Of a stretch of 64,000 nucleotides of DNA, positions 13,596-21,990 are shown piece by piece. The position numbers were made by a program, and so were the translations under genes. Location: assembly GCA_018064685.1 (NCBI GenBank), contig JAGHUS010000024.1, positions 1 through 64,000 of the forward strand, given 5' to 3'. The stretch's first letter is position 1; every line of letters starts with the position of its first letter. The notes under the pieces were generated by a model that saw only the letters and a program-made list of their open reading frames with translations, had not been told where the DNA came from and did no database searches. Source of the stretch: Bacteroidales bacterium. GTDB lineage: Bacteria > Bacteroidota > Bacteroidia > Bacteroidales > Bacteroidaceae.

Positions 13596-16469
13596 TTAGA
13601 AGGGAGCTTCTTCGTCATCATCATCGAGGTCATTGGCAGCAGCGAATGGGTCGAAGTTAAGTTCCGTCTGAATGGGCTCTGGTTTCGGCTTTGCCTCTTC
13701 TGCCATACGTTCGGCCTCGGCAGTACTGCGTACGTAGATATAACGTACCTGAGCACCAGTCTCGTGCTTACGCCAACGCTTTCCGTCCTTATCACTGCCT
13801 GTCACATCCTTTGGATTGAAGACGGCAATATGTTCGGCATAGTCGCAGTATTCTTGCATCTTCTTGACGAAAGGTTCGAGATCTACAGCATGCGACTGTG
13901 CCTCAGCCCTATATGACTGATAAACATCATTCAACTTCAACTCTACATCAAGGCGTCCGCCACCTGGCTGGAAATAGTCCTCAGCCCACTGCTCGAAGGT
14001 CTTACCCATAGCAGCCTTCTGCTGGCGCTTGTGGATGCTGTCAAGGGGTGGCAGTATCTTGTTGTCACCCTCAACGGCAGTGAGGTAGAACTGCTCGCAC
14101 TGGATGAGGAAGGCAATGTCAGCCTCCCAACCCTCATAGCGGTCGTCGATGAGGTTGTGGCCGAAATCGTCAGCTACACTGCGATTTTCCAGATAGTCGT
14201 TGTTCTTTGTACGCTCATGGTAGTAGTCGGAGAATACAGAAGGCAGAAGACGAGCCTCTGCACTGGAGTCATTTCTTCGAATGATGTGGTTGGTGGCAAA
14301 GAGCAATTTGGGGCTATCCTTGAAGTCAATAACTACTTCATTCTCTTTTTTCTTCTCTGTAGGGAAACTGTCTGTGATGTAGATGAAGTAATCTCTGATA
14401 TCAAAATTTTTGACGCATTCATCTATAAAAGCCAGGTCTGTAAACTGATCGATTCTGGAGAAATAGAAACGAGCTTTGTCATCATCAAGTTTCTTACCTT
14501 TGAATTCTTCTGAATCCAAATATGCGCACATAATCTTGCCATACAACGACTTACCTGAGCGTCCATTGCATTCGTCGTCCTCTCCGATGTGTCCATCATA
14601 ACAGATTACGCCCCATGCACGACTCATCATCTTGTAACGATGCAGCAGATAGCCGTAGCAGAAAATCTTGTTGACGAGCGACTGCATCTGCTCTGCTATC
14701 TCCTCCTCGGTTAGTCCTTCGCCATTGATGCAGAACTTATGGGTGCGAGCATACTCAGCTTTGCCATCGGGATCGTCCTCGAAGCGGTACTCCATCTCCT
14801 TGCGCCAATGGATGCGCGAGGCATTGATGAGGTAGCAGAACACTTCGCTATCGGTGGAATGGACGGTGATGCTGTACATGCCATTCTCCTGAGCCTTGAT
14901 GGTGAACATAGGTTCGTGTGGCACATAGTTGTGCTGGATGATCTGATGCTTCCATACATAATGAGCATCGGCAGGCATACGGCTGTACTCATGGCGAGTG
15001 ATGCTATCCTTGGTCACCTCCACGCAGCAGTTCTGGAGATAGAACCACTGAGATGTTGGTGTGGCAGATGAGAAATTGAGTTCAACCTCGGTCATATTGC
15101 TGCCAAGTAACGAGGTGATGTCGCGTGAGCGCATTACTTTGTCAATAACCATATCGGGAAGTCCCTGTTGTTGCATCCATGATTTTATAAATCGGTGGAC
15201 GTCGCTGAGCTTGACCTCTTCGACAACAATGCCGTTGATGCGGATGTAACGTGCCTCCTTGAACAGAGGATCGCGCATTACCATGTAGCCGTTAAGCCAG
15301 AGGAAGTAGCAAAGGCGATTGAGGGAAAGATCTGTCTGCCAATGTTCCTTGCCGTTGGCTCCATCCTTCTCGCGCCACATGTCCCAGAATTTTGCTTGGC
15401 GTGCCTGAAGAAAGAGTTTGTCGAAGTCATGCTGGCTGGGATGCAAGCGAAGGTAGTCCTTCAAATCCTTCAGAGCCTTGCCGCGCTTGTCGTGAAAGGA
15501 GCCCAGTTGCTTTTGAGGAAGCCAGATGACCTTGATGTCCAAGTACTGAAGGCCCAGTTCTTTGGCCTTATCTATGCCCGTCTCATCTGCATCGAAACAA
15601 ACGTAGATCTTCTTGGCATACGTCTTTAACTGATTGTACATCTCAGGTGTAAGCATTTCTGTCTCGCTGCCCAACCATACCGGCTGCACACCCATGGCCA
15701 AACAGCATGCTGCGTCACTACCTCCACTGACGATTACTATCTTATCGAGAGGCTGTTGGTCATTACGATTATATGCACGTTTGAGTGCAGCCAAACCAAA
15801 AAGGTAGTTCGCGGGTTTGTGGCCGATGCTGTAGAATCGCCAATCCTTGTCGAAGCTAAAAGGCTGATATACTTTGTAGAAAAAGCATTCGTTGCCTGAT
15901 TCGTCAATATAGGGGTTCTTCTGAATGAATATGGGGTAGGTATCTGTGCTGTAACGTGTGATTACCTGGCCATCCTTGATACTGGCGATACACTCTGCTG
16001 AATACCAACCAAGTTCATTCAGATGTTCTGGCTTGATCATTCGTCCAAAGACCTTTGCTTCAGACTCCGAGATGGATTCTTTCAATTTGAAAGTCTTGTC
16101 ACCATCATGCTCATCTGCATTGGCAGGGCGCTTCTCGATACGAGGACGGTTGACATGAGGATCAAGCTGCTCGGTTACGCCATATTGCTCGGCAAGCATC
16201 ATCACTGCCACATAGAAGTCTGACTGCGGCATTCCCTTCTCGCGCATGAATACATCAATAGGTGAGAATATAGATTCCTCACCGCTTCTGTTAAAATTCT
16301 TGATGACATAATACTCTCTTCCGTTATGAGGGCCATAAAGGCGTGCGGAGGGATTCTTATCATCAGGAAAATATGAGAAGTTCTTGTTCTCGGTAGCATG
16401 AGGAACAATATCTAGGATAATATCCTTGCCACCATTTGTGGCAATATAGATGTCTTTAAGCTCTATCAT
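13596..16469 (-). CDS. TOPRIM primase-like protein with SF3-type helicase domain
   Basis: A 957-aa replication protein of the kind carried by phages and integrated elements. A TOPRIM domain spans about 240-330. The D-x-D motif is present (CFDADETG, 291-298), but the usual glutamate of motif 1 is replaced: the sequence is IVSGGSDA at 246-253. The C-terminal half has Walker A NGRSGKS at 635-641 and Walker B LAFIDEC at 679-685, as in SF3/D5-like helicases. No CHC2 zinc finger is seen. The last ten residues are acidic. The start overlaps the end of a 54-aa reading frame, suggesting coupling. It may prime and unwind DNA for an element now embedded in the chromosome. Confidence 0.85.
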   Translation of the reverse strand: MIELKDIYIATNGGKDIILDIVPHATENKNFSYFPDDKNPSARLYGPHNGREYYVIKNFNRSGEESIFSPIDVFMREKGMPQSDFYVAVMMLAEQYGVTEQLDPHVNRPRIEKRPANADEHDGDKTFKLKESISESEAKVFGRMIKPEHLNELGWYSAECIASIKDGQVITRYSTDTYPIFIQKNPYIDESGNECFFYKVYQPFSFDKDWRFYSIGHKPANYLFGLAALKRAYNRNDQQPLDKIVIVSGGSDAACCLAMGVQPVWLGSETEMLTPEMYNQLKTYAKKIYVCFDADETGIDKAKELGLQYLDIKVIWLPQKQLGSFHDKRGKALKDLKDYLRLHPSQHDFDKLFLQARQAKFWDMWREKDGANGKEHWQTDLSLNRLCYFLWLNGYMVMRDPLFKEARYIRINGIVVEEVKLSDVHRFIKSWMQQQGLPDMVIDKVMRSRDITSLLGSNMTEVELNFSSATPTSQWFYLQNCCVEVTKDSITRHEYSRMPADAHYVWKHQIIQHNYVPHEPMFTIKAQENGMYSITVHSTDSEVFCYLINASRIHWRKEMEYRFEDDPDGKAEYARTHKFCINGEGLTEEEIAEQMQSLVNKIFCYGYLLHRYKMMSRAWGVICYDGHIGEDDECNGRSGKSLYGKIMCAYLDSEEFKGKKLDDDKARFYFSRIDQFTDLAFIDECVKNFDIRDYFIYITDSFPTEKKKENEVVIDFKDSPKLLFATNHIIRRNDSSAEARLLPSVFSDYYHERTKNNDYLENRSVADDFGHNLIDDRYEGWEADIAFLIQCEQFYLTAVEGDNKILPPLDSIHKRQQKAAMGKTFEQWAEDYFQPGGGRLDVELKLNDVYQSYRAEAQSHAVDLEPFVKKMQEYCDYAEHIAVFNPKDVTGSDKDGKRWRKHETGAQVRYIYVRSTAEAERMAEEAKPKPEPIQTELNFDPFAAANDLDDDDEEAPF

Positions 16470-16620
16470 AGTCGTGATGTTGTTCTTTGGCCTCTGCGCT
16501 GCGACTGGCAGTGACCATGGGTTGGGTTACACCGGAGTTGTCGCTCTCCGTGGAATCAGGACGGCTTGCAGCCAGTCTCTGTCCGGTTAACTTGTCTCGT
16601 GAATCCGAATAGCTTGCCAT
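16456..16620 (-). CDS. Possible 54-aa leader peptide coupled to the primase gene
   Basis: The frame starts at an ATG (MASYSDSRDKLTGQRLAASR), is rich in Ser, Ala and Asp, and ends at a TAA 12 bases inside the primase gene, overlapping its start. The composition looks disordered, with no family I know. The overlap and the absence of other start signals for the primase suggest translational coupling. It could still be chance. Confidence 0.35.
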   Translation of the reverse strand: MASYSDSRDKLTGQRLAASRPDSTESDNSGVTQPMVTASRSAEAKEQHHDYDRA

Positions 16621-16640
16621 AGGCTTATGCGTATTAGGAT

Positions 16641-16671
16641 AATCTCTTGCACTGACAACGATTAAGAGATT
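16641..16671 (-). promoter_or_regulatory. Stem-loop in the leader of the primase gene
   Basis: AATCTCTT at 16641-16648 and AAGAGATT at 16664-16671 pair perfectly around 15 bases. A GC-rich, also foldable stretch lies just upstream at 16675-16725. Together they suggest a structured 5' leader. Confidence 0.35.
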
Positions 16672-16791
16672 GTACTTCCTCGCTGTCCCGGAGCCGTGCT
16701 CAGCTTTCGCCGGTGATTGAATTCGGTGGCAAAATTAGTTAATTTACAACAAAGAAATTTTAGATAACTTTCAGAAATACACATAATAACA

Positions 16792-16823
16792 GACGCCGAT
16801 GTACATGGGCGTACACCGGCGTC
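16792..16823 (-). terminator. 13-bp hairpin between two minus-strand genes
   Basis: GACGCCGATGTAC pairs with GTACACCGGCGTC with one mismatch around ATGGGC. It lies about 40 bases after the stop of the 537-aa gene, so it may end that transcript. There is no T-run. A regulatory role for the primase transcript is the alternative. Confidence 0.4.
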
Positions 16824-16864
16824 TATCGGGTAAAACACAGACGTATATCTGCGTATATGAAAAT

Positions 16865-18478
16865 CTATTCTGTGTAGGGCTTACTCAGCGATGTCACGAC
16901 CGACTCATAATATCTGGTTTCTTCATCGGTCATCTCAGTTTCTTCTAATCGCCTTATCTTCCTGCCTACATTATCTGAGAACTTTTTCAGGTCATCGCCA
17001 GGTAATGGCAAAGCACCCAAACCAATTAATGCATCCACAATCTTCTTTGGGAACTTCAATGAACAATCTCGCGCACATTTCATAGCTATGCATGCCTTAA
17101 TAAATATGGGGACTAAGGTAGGCTCGTTAGGATCAAGAAGTTTCTTGCCAGTTTCGCGAACAATCAGATTTACTGGAAATTCTTCATCGCACCATCTGTA
17201 AGTAGGCAGAAATACAGATTCTACACTTTGTAGGTATTTCTCGGGTATGTCAGGGTGAATGATTTCCTTGTATCCATCAATTTCCTTTTTTAGCTTCAGG
17301 ATTTCGGCATCAAGTTTAGCTGTACTTTTGTCAGATACAACGCCGCTTTGTCCACTCTTTAATCTTTCTATCTCCACTTGCAGGTCCTCCAATCGAGGAC
17401 GACCGGGGAGTGGTGGGATGCGTTGAGCAATGAGAGTCCACAACTCATCATTCTTATATATATAGTCGTTTTCATGATTCTCAATAAACGCACGCATGTT
17501 TATCAGGGTTTTCATTACTCGGTCGGTCTTCTCGGGTAGAAGATCATAGAGCGCAATCATGAAGAGCATTTCGATAATACAACCTACGCAATACTGGGAA
17601 GTGATGACAGTTATTTTCAGACCGTTGCCCTTTGTTTCGCTATTGAAATACTTTTTGTTGATGTATGCATGAATACGTGGAATTTCCAACTCAGGTTTGT
17701 TTGCATTCAATACACGATTGACACATTCCTCTGCTTCTGCAAAGACATTGACGTAGTCCGTTTCAGCCAGCTCAACATTGTCTTTCATGGACACAACACT
17801 CAAATAAGAGAGCACGCTGTCATAACCAAGTCCATAGACAGGATGGTCAATGTAATATTGTAAATCGTGGCTTCCTGATGTTGATTCCTCATTTCCGTCA
17901 TCTGCCATTGCTTGGGCTATCTTGTGCATGGTTGGAATGAAGTAGCGGTCATAAAGAGCGTTAGCTATGTGCTTGCTTTTGAAAGCTTCATCATTGAGAC
18001 ATGAGCATTCGCGTAAGTATTCCAGAAGGAACTCGCGAGTAGGCTTAATCTCTGGCCAAATTTCAGTATTAATACAAGCAAGGAAATAGGCACCGAAAAT
18101 TATAGCCTGTGCAACCTCAGACTTTATATTTCGGTAAGCGAAGCACCGTTTGTTGTCAACGAACTCTTCGCGAACATCGTTATCGCCATATTTCTTAAAC
18201 CTGGCGCTGTTTAGCTTAAACATGCTGGACATGTCAGACTTAGGATGTTCTCCAATGGCAAATGTGTAGGTGGAAGAAACTGCTGTGAGATATTGAGGTA
18301 ATGACATTATATCGTCCAGCGCTACACCATAATAATAGTCTTCATCTTCCTGTAATGGGTTGAGGTAAAAACACTCTTCCATGGTTTTGGCGAAGATGTT
18401 ACCAATATACTGACCGAATATTGGGTCATAATCTGTTTGTCTGTCGAAATCTGAGTATATATTAAAATGATGATACAT
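16865..18478 (-). CDS. Large protein of unknown function with a central coiled coil
   Basis: A 537-aa protein I cannot assign to a family. An upstream Met would give 567 aa, but a Bacteroidetes promoter lies inside that extension, so the start MYHHFNIYSDFD is preferred. The first half is helical with many aromatic residues (VAQAIIFGAYFLACINTEIW), and hydrophobic stretches near 300 (YCVGCIIEMLFMIALYDLL) look like buried helices rather than clear membrane spans. A charged coiled coil follows (EDLQVEIERLKSG ... AEILKLKKEIDGY). A more compact domain makes the C-terminus. It sits at the edge of the defence-rich region next to a mobile-element primase, which suggests accessory DNA. Confidence 0.7.
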   Translation of the reverse strand: MYHHFNIYSDFDRQTDYDPIFGQYIGNIFAKTMEECFYLNPLQEDEDYYYGVALDDIMSLPQYLTAVSSTYTFAIGEHPKSDMSSMFKLNSARFKKYGDNDVREEFVDNKRCFAYRNIKSEVAQAIIFGAYFLACINTEIWPEIKPTREFLLEYLRECSCLNDEAFKSKHIANALYDRYFIPTMHKIAQAMADDGNEESTSGSHDLQYYIDHPVYGLGYDSVLSYLSVVSMKDNVELAETDYVNVFAEAEECVNRVLNANKPELEIPRIHAYINKKYFNSETKGNGLKITVITSQYCVGCIIEMLFMIALYDLLPEKTDRVMKTLINMRAFIENHENDYIYKNDELWTLIAQRIPPLPGRPRLEDLQVEIERLKSGQSGVVSDKSTAKLDAEILKLKKEIDGYKEIIHPDIPEKYLQSVESVFLPTYRWCDEEFPVNLIVRETGKKLLDPNEPTLVPIFIKACIAMKCARDCSLKFPKKIVDALIGLGALPLPGDDLKKFSDNVGRKIRRLEETEMTDEETRYYESVVTSLSKPYTE

Positions 18479-18517
18479 GTAGGGAGGGTTTAAGATGATA
18501 CTTTCGCGATAACATTG

Positions 18518-18545
18518 CAAAAATAAGAAATAAATTTGGGGTTTC
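18518..18545 (-). promoter_or_regulatory. Promoter of the 537-aa gene
   Basis: On the minus strand TATTTTTG (18525-18518) fits the -7 consensus TAnnTTTG, and TTG lies about 20 bases upstream. Transcription would begin roughly 30 bases before the ATG at 18478, which rules out the longer reading frame. Confidence 0.6.
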
Positions 18546-18733
18546 GTCAAGTTTGGGCGAAAATACATGAATTTTTAAATGTTTTTGGTCGAAAATGGTG
18601 ATTTTTGATAGCCAAACTGACCATGCAAATGCCTACCAGCAAGCGATAACAGAGCATAAATGACAGGTGGAAATGGCAGTGTCTGAAAAGTAGTTAAAAT
18701 GTTGCAGAATAAGCGAAAATAATGGCTGTAAAG

Positions 18734-18765
18734 TTTGCGTATCTCATTTATTTTCACTATCTTTG
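18734..18765 (+). promoter_or_regulatory. Bacteroidetes-type promoter
   Basis: TTTG at 18734-18737, 20 bases, then TATCTTTG at 18758-18765. This is a full match to the -33/-7 consensus, and the ATG follows 19 bases later. Confidence 0.8.
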
Positions 18766-18784
18766 CATAGAAAATAAGAAAGAT

Positions 18785-19105
18785 ATGAATAAGCTAAAAA
18801 ACAGACATAAACAAGCACGTAGAACCATGCACGGGACGATAGTGAACGCTGGTAGAGTCAAGAATATTCTGACATCGCACGGAAAATCCAACCAGAGTGC
18901 CATGCTGCACATACAGGAGGATGAGAGCGATCCGTCTTCGGCCCAGGTGGCCGTCAAGGTGACTGGCGATTTGTGCAACTATGTTGGATGCATTGGCGCG
19001 CATGTGGTTGTGGAATATGTCGTCCGAGTATTCGAATTCGTGAAGAATGGTGTCAAGACACTGGGCAACGATGTGTATGCTACGAGCATTCGCTTCGCAC
19101 GATAA
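18785..19105 (+). CDS. Small OB-fold-like protein
   Basis: A 106-aa protein with a basic start (MNKLKNRHKQARRTMHG), then alternating strands ending ALG-type (VAVKVTGDLCNYVG, AHVVVEYVVRVFEF, YATSIRFAR). The pattern of five strands with a central Gly resembles OB-fold proteins such as the Bacteroidetes DUF3127 group, which are thought to bind single-stranded DNA. That is inference from the strand pattern. The start follows a full-consensus promoter by 19 bases. The next gene on the same strand, 141 bases on, is an HU protein, which fits a nucleoid or DNA-handling role. Confidence 0.7.
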   Translation: MNKLKNRHKQARRTMHGTIVNAGRVKNILTSHGKSNQSAMLHIQEDESDPSSAQVAVKVTGDLCNYVGCIGAHVVVEYVVRVFEFVKNGVKTLGNDVYATSIRFAR

Positions 19106-19246
19106 CGATGACGATACGCTTCGCTACGATGACTCTTTGGTTAACGGGCAATCCATAAACCTTTAACCATAAACCTTCAAAACAACGGACCTGGCAGCTT
19201 CCGTAATTGTCTGCCGTACTGGTGAACTTTCCTTTTAATTACGACT

Positions 19247-20113
19247 ATGGGAAAGATTTCTATGAAGGCTGTGCAGCAGCAGGTCTTCAACCTCAACAAG
19301 TCGGGTGAGAAGAGCATGGCATACGTGCTTCGTCCTACCCGCTACTCTACCATCGACGAAAAACAGATTGTAGAGTACTGCGCCCAAAACTCAATGGTGC
19401 CCAAAGCCTACATCTCTGGCGCGATGGTTGCTTTGGCACAGTGTTTCACTAACTTCTTGTTGAATGGCCACCACTGCGTATTCCCAGGCCTGGGTACGTT
19501 CAGTCTGACCTCTACGGGTTACGCTGAGGGCGATGTGGACAAGGCGGGTCTGGACCAGCTGAAGAAGCTCAACGTGCGCTTCCTCCCCTGTAAAGACCTG
19601 AAGAACCTGGTGGAGAATGTGGATGTGGAACTGGATGGTGTGTTTGACATCGCCGGTGAGACTATCCTCGTTGAAGCTACCGAAACCACGGAGGCCAAGA
19701 CCCAGAAGTACTACAAGCGCGTAAACCGTACGCTGACCGTAGATTCTGAGGGCAATGACACGACGGGTGACAGCAACGGCAGCAACACTTCTGGTGGTGG
19801 TGGCACGACCTCCGGAACCGGCGGACAGAACACCTCTCGCCAGTACACCATCAGCGTGACCTCTGCCAACACCGAGCAGGGTACTGTCAGCGGTGGTGGC
19901 ACCTACAGCGAGGGCAGCCGCGTGAACATCAGCGCAACGCCTAAGTCAGGCTATGCCTTTGACAAGTGGAGCGATGGTAACACCTCGGCAACCCGCACCA
20001 TCAACGTGAGCAAGGACGAGAGTTTCGTAGCTCAGTTCAAGACTGCTGAGGCTGGCTCGGGAACTGGCTCGGGCAGCACCAACACGGGTGGCGAGGATGA
20101 CTCGCACCTCTGA
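19247..20113 (+). CDS. HU-HIG DNA-binding protein fused to an InlB-type repeat
   Basis: A 288-aa protein. Residues 1-125 are an HU-like domain of the Bacteroidetes HIG type (YSTIDEKQIVEYCAQNSMV and GLGTFSLTS motifs), expected to bind and bend DNA. Residues 168-198 form a Gly/Ser/Thr linker. Residues 199-265 are a divergent InlB B-repeat (YTISVTSANTEQGTVSGGG ... YAFDKWSDG), a domain usually found on secreted surface proteins. There is no signal peptide. HU domains followed by Ig-like or other beta domains are known in Bacteroidetes, but the role of the tail is unclear. It could be a protein-binding arm. A strong terminator follows. Confidence 0.85.
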   Translation: MGKISMKAVQQQVFNLNKSGEKSMAYVLRPTRYSTIDEKQIVEYCAQNSMVPKAYISGAMVALAQCFTNFLLNGHHCVFPGLGTFSLTSTGYAEGDVDKAGLDQLKKLNVRFLPCKDLKNLVENVDVELDGVFDIAGETILVEATETTEAKTQKYYKRVNRTLTVDSEGNDTTGDSNGSNTSGGGGTTSGTGGQNTSRQYTISVTSANTEQGTVSGGGTYSEGSRVNISATPKSGYAFDKWSDGNTSATRTINVSKDESFVAQFKTAEAGSGTGSGSTNTGGEDDSHL

Positions 20114-20167
20114 TAGGTGGGTAGCCATGAGACCTCGCAATGCAACTTAAAGTGCAAAGCCAAAAAA

Positions 20168-20195
20168 GGGGGTGTGTCAGTTTTGACACACCCCC
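20168..20195. terminator. Bidirectional terminator
   Basis: GGGGGTGTGTCA and TGACACACCCCC pair perfectly around GTTT, with an A-run before and T-rich DNA after. It lies between the convergent HU gene and the isomerase gene. Confidence 0.9.
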
Positions 20196-20229
20196 GATTT
20201 GTTTATGATTGCAATAATCAGTTGTCGAA

Positions 20230-21702
20230 TCAGATAGCGAAGGGATTCTCGCCGGGATAGAGCTGACCAGCGGGCAGAGGAGTGTTGATGTCCTCTACGC
20301 CGAGCATCTTGAGTGCCTCGAAGAGAACCTTGCCGCAGTGCTCGAATGCGTATGCACCGTGGTGGGGGAAACGCTTGCCAACGAGGACGTGACGATAGAA
20401 GCGTGCGAAGCCGGGGATGGCGTGGATACCGATACCACCGAATGAGCAGGGATCAACATCGAGGAACTCGCCCTGAGCGATGTAGCTGACAAGCTTGCTG
20501 TCGCTGTTGCTCTGGATACGGAACATGGTTGACTTGCCGGGCTTGATCTGACCCTCGAGGGTACCCTTGGTGATATCTGGACTCATCAGACGAGCCTGGA
20601 TGAGCTGATACTTGATCTCGCAGCTCTTCATGCACTGTGAGCAGGTGTTACCGCAGTGGAAGCCCATGTAGAGGTCCTTCAGGTCAGCACCAGCGAGGCT
20701 TGCACCAGCGGGGATAACGTCAGCGGGAACGCTGTTGTTGATATCGAGCAGAGTAGCGGGCTTCTCGGTAGCGCACTCGGCCATGAACTCAGAGAGGGCA
20801 CCGTAGAGGTCAACCTCGCAAGCTACGGGGATGCCACGGCCAGTGAGGCGTGAGTTAACGTAGCAGGGCTCGAACTCGAAGATGGGCTGCCATGCGGGCC
20901 AGCACTTGTTGGCGAATACAGCGTACTTGCTGCCGCCCTTGCCGCTCTCGTACCAGTCCATGAGGGTAACCTCGAGCTGAGCCATCTTCTCGATAACCTC
21001 GGGATACTTGTTACCCTTGCCAAGCTCTGCCTCCATATCCTTGGCTACGGCAGCGATGCGTGAGTCGCCAGCGTGCTCGTCGAACGACTTCTTCAGGTCG
21101 AGCTCAGAGTTCTCCTGAACCTCGATACCCAGGTCGTACATGGGCTGGATGGGAGCGTTGCAAGCCAGAAAGTCCCAGGGACGGGGACCGAAGCCGATAA
21201 CCTTCAGGTTGCGAACACCGATAACAACGCGAGCGATGTTGCGGAAGTCAGCGAGCTCCTTGACAGCCTCCTCGGGAGTTACGTTGGGATACTCGGGGAT
21301 GTAAACCTTGAGGCGACGGAGACCTACACTATAAGAGAAGTTCAGCACACCGCAGAGTGCGTCACCACGATCGTTGGCGAGGTTGGCCTTGCCCTCCTCC
21401 TTGGCAGCGATAACCATAGCGGGGCCACCGAACTTCTGAACGAAGAGTGTGGTGGGACCCTCAGGACCAAAGTTGCCAAGGAACATACATACGGCGTTGA
21501 TGCCATTCTCCTTAGCCCAATCAAGAGCCTTGTAGGTGTCAACATCGTTCTCGATAGTAACGGGGCAGTCATACACTTCGGGCAGACCTGCCTTCTTAAC
21601 TTCTGCCATAACAGCAGCCAAACGTGCCTGAGTCAGGGCAATGGGGAAGCAGTCGCGGCTTACACCTACGATACCGAGCTTCACAACGGGTTGATTAATC
21701 AT
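20230..21702 (-). CDS. L-fucose/L-arabinose isomerase family protein
   Basis: A 490-aa cytoplasmic protein with the fold and length of fucose isomerase-like enzymes (FucI itself is about 590 aa). CEVDLYGALS at 295-304 and LLDINN at 318-323 match the acidic metal-binding motifs of the family, and HHGAYAFEHCGK near 449-460 supplies the later His. Such enzymes turn an aldose into the ketose, using Mn2+. The substrate is not fixed by the sequence; L-fucose, L-rhamnose-like sugars or arabinose are possible, and the neighbouring pectin hydrolases favour a pectin sugar. A Cys-rich loop HCGNTCSQCMKSC lies at 354-366. It has its own promoter 64 bases upstream. Confidence 0.85.
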   Translation of the reverse strand: MINQPVVKLGIVGVSRDCFPIALTQARLAAVMAEVKKAGLPEVYDCPVTIENDVDTYKALDWAKENGINAVCMFLGNFGPEGPTTLFVQKFGGPAMVIAAKEEGKANLANDRGDALCGVLNFSYSVGLRRLKVYIPEYPNVTPEEAVKELADFRNIARVVIGVRNLKVIGFGPRPWDFLACNAPIQPMYDLGIEVQENSELDLKKSFDEHAGDSRIAAVAKDMEAELGKGNKYPEVIEKMAQLEVTLMDWYESGKGGSKYAVFANKCWPAWQPIFEFEPCYVNSRLTGRGIPVACEVDLYGALSEFMAECATEKPATLLDINNSVPADVIPAGASLAGADLKDLYMGFHCGNTCSQCMKSCEIKYQLIQARLMSPDITKGTLEGQIKPGKSTMFRIQSNSDSKLVSYIAQGEFLDVDPCSFGGIGIHAIPGFARFYRHVLVGKRFPHHGAYAFEHCGKVLFEALKMLGVEDINTPLPAGQLYPGENPFAI

Positions 21703-21765
21703 TTTGTGAATTGTTTTTTAGGATTAAAGATTATTTTATTGTCAATTTCTTCAGTTTTGGCTCTG

Positions 21766-21796
21766 CAAATTTAACAATTTTCCTTTAGGCGGCAAA
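21766..21796 (-). promoter_or_regulatory. Promoter of the isomerase gene
   Basis: On the minus strand TTTG (21796-21793), 19 bases, then TAAATTTG (21773-21766). This matches the Bacteroidetes consensus, 64 bases before the ATG. Confidence 0.75.
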
Positions 21797-21808
21797 TAAT
21801 ATAACGAA

Positions 21809-21835
21809 AAAAAGTGAGTTTGTGGCTCACTTTTT
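21809..21835 (-). terminator. Terminator of the GH28 operon
   Basis: AAAAAGTGAG and CTCACTTTTT form a stem with T-runs on either strand, 155 bases after the GH28 stop. Confidence 0.75.
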
Positions 21836-21843
21836 CACGCAAT

Positions 21844-21897
21844 GATATACTATTTGGCACAGAATGGTATTTTTTTACTTATGCCGAATAGTATATC
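21844..21897. repeat. 16-bp inverted repeat before the isomerase promoter
   Basis: GATATACTATTTGGCA (21844-21859) and TGCCGAATAGTATATC (21882-21897) are complementary except at one position and enclose 22 bases. It may be an operator or an additional terminator. Confidence 0.65.
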
Positions 21898-21990
21898 ATC
21901 TTCTTTTTTTCGTCTAGAGTACAGAGTTCAGAGCTGTTTCTTGCCTTACCCCGACAGGAATCCACCCCTTTTGAGGGAGTTAGAGTGGCT

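Larger units (their letters stand above)
18479..18784. other. Divergent intergenic interval
   Basis: About 300 bases between the divergently transcribed 537-aa gene and the OB-fold-like gene. It holds the two promoters listed separately and no coding frame that I would support. Confidence 0.6.
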
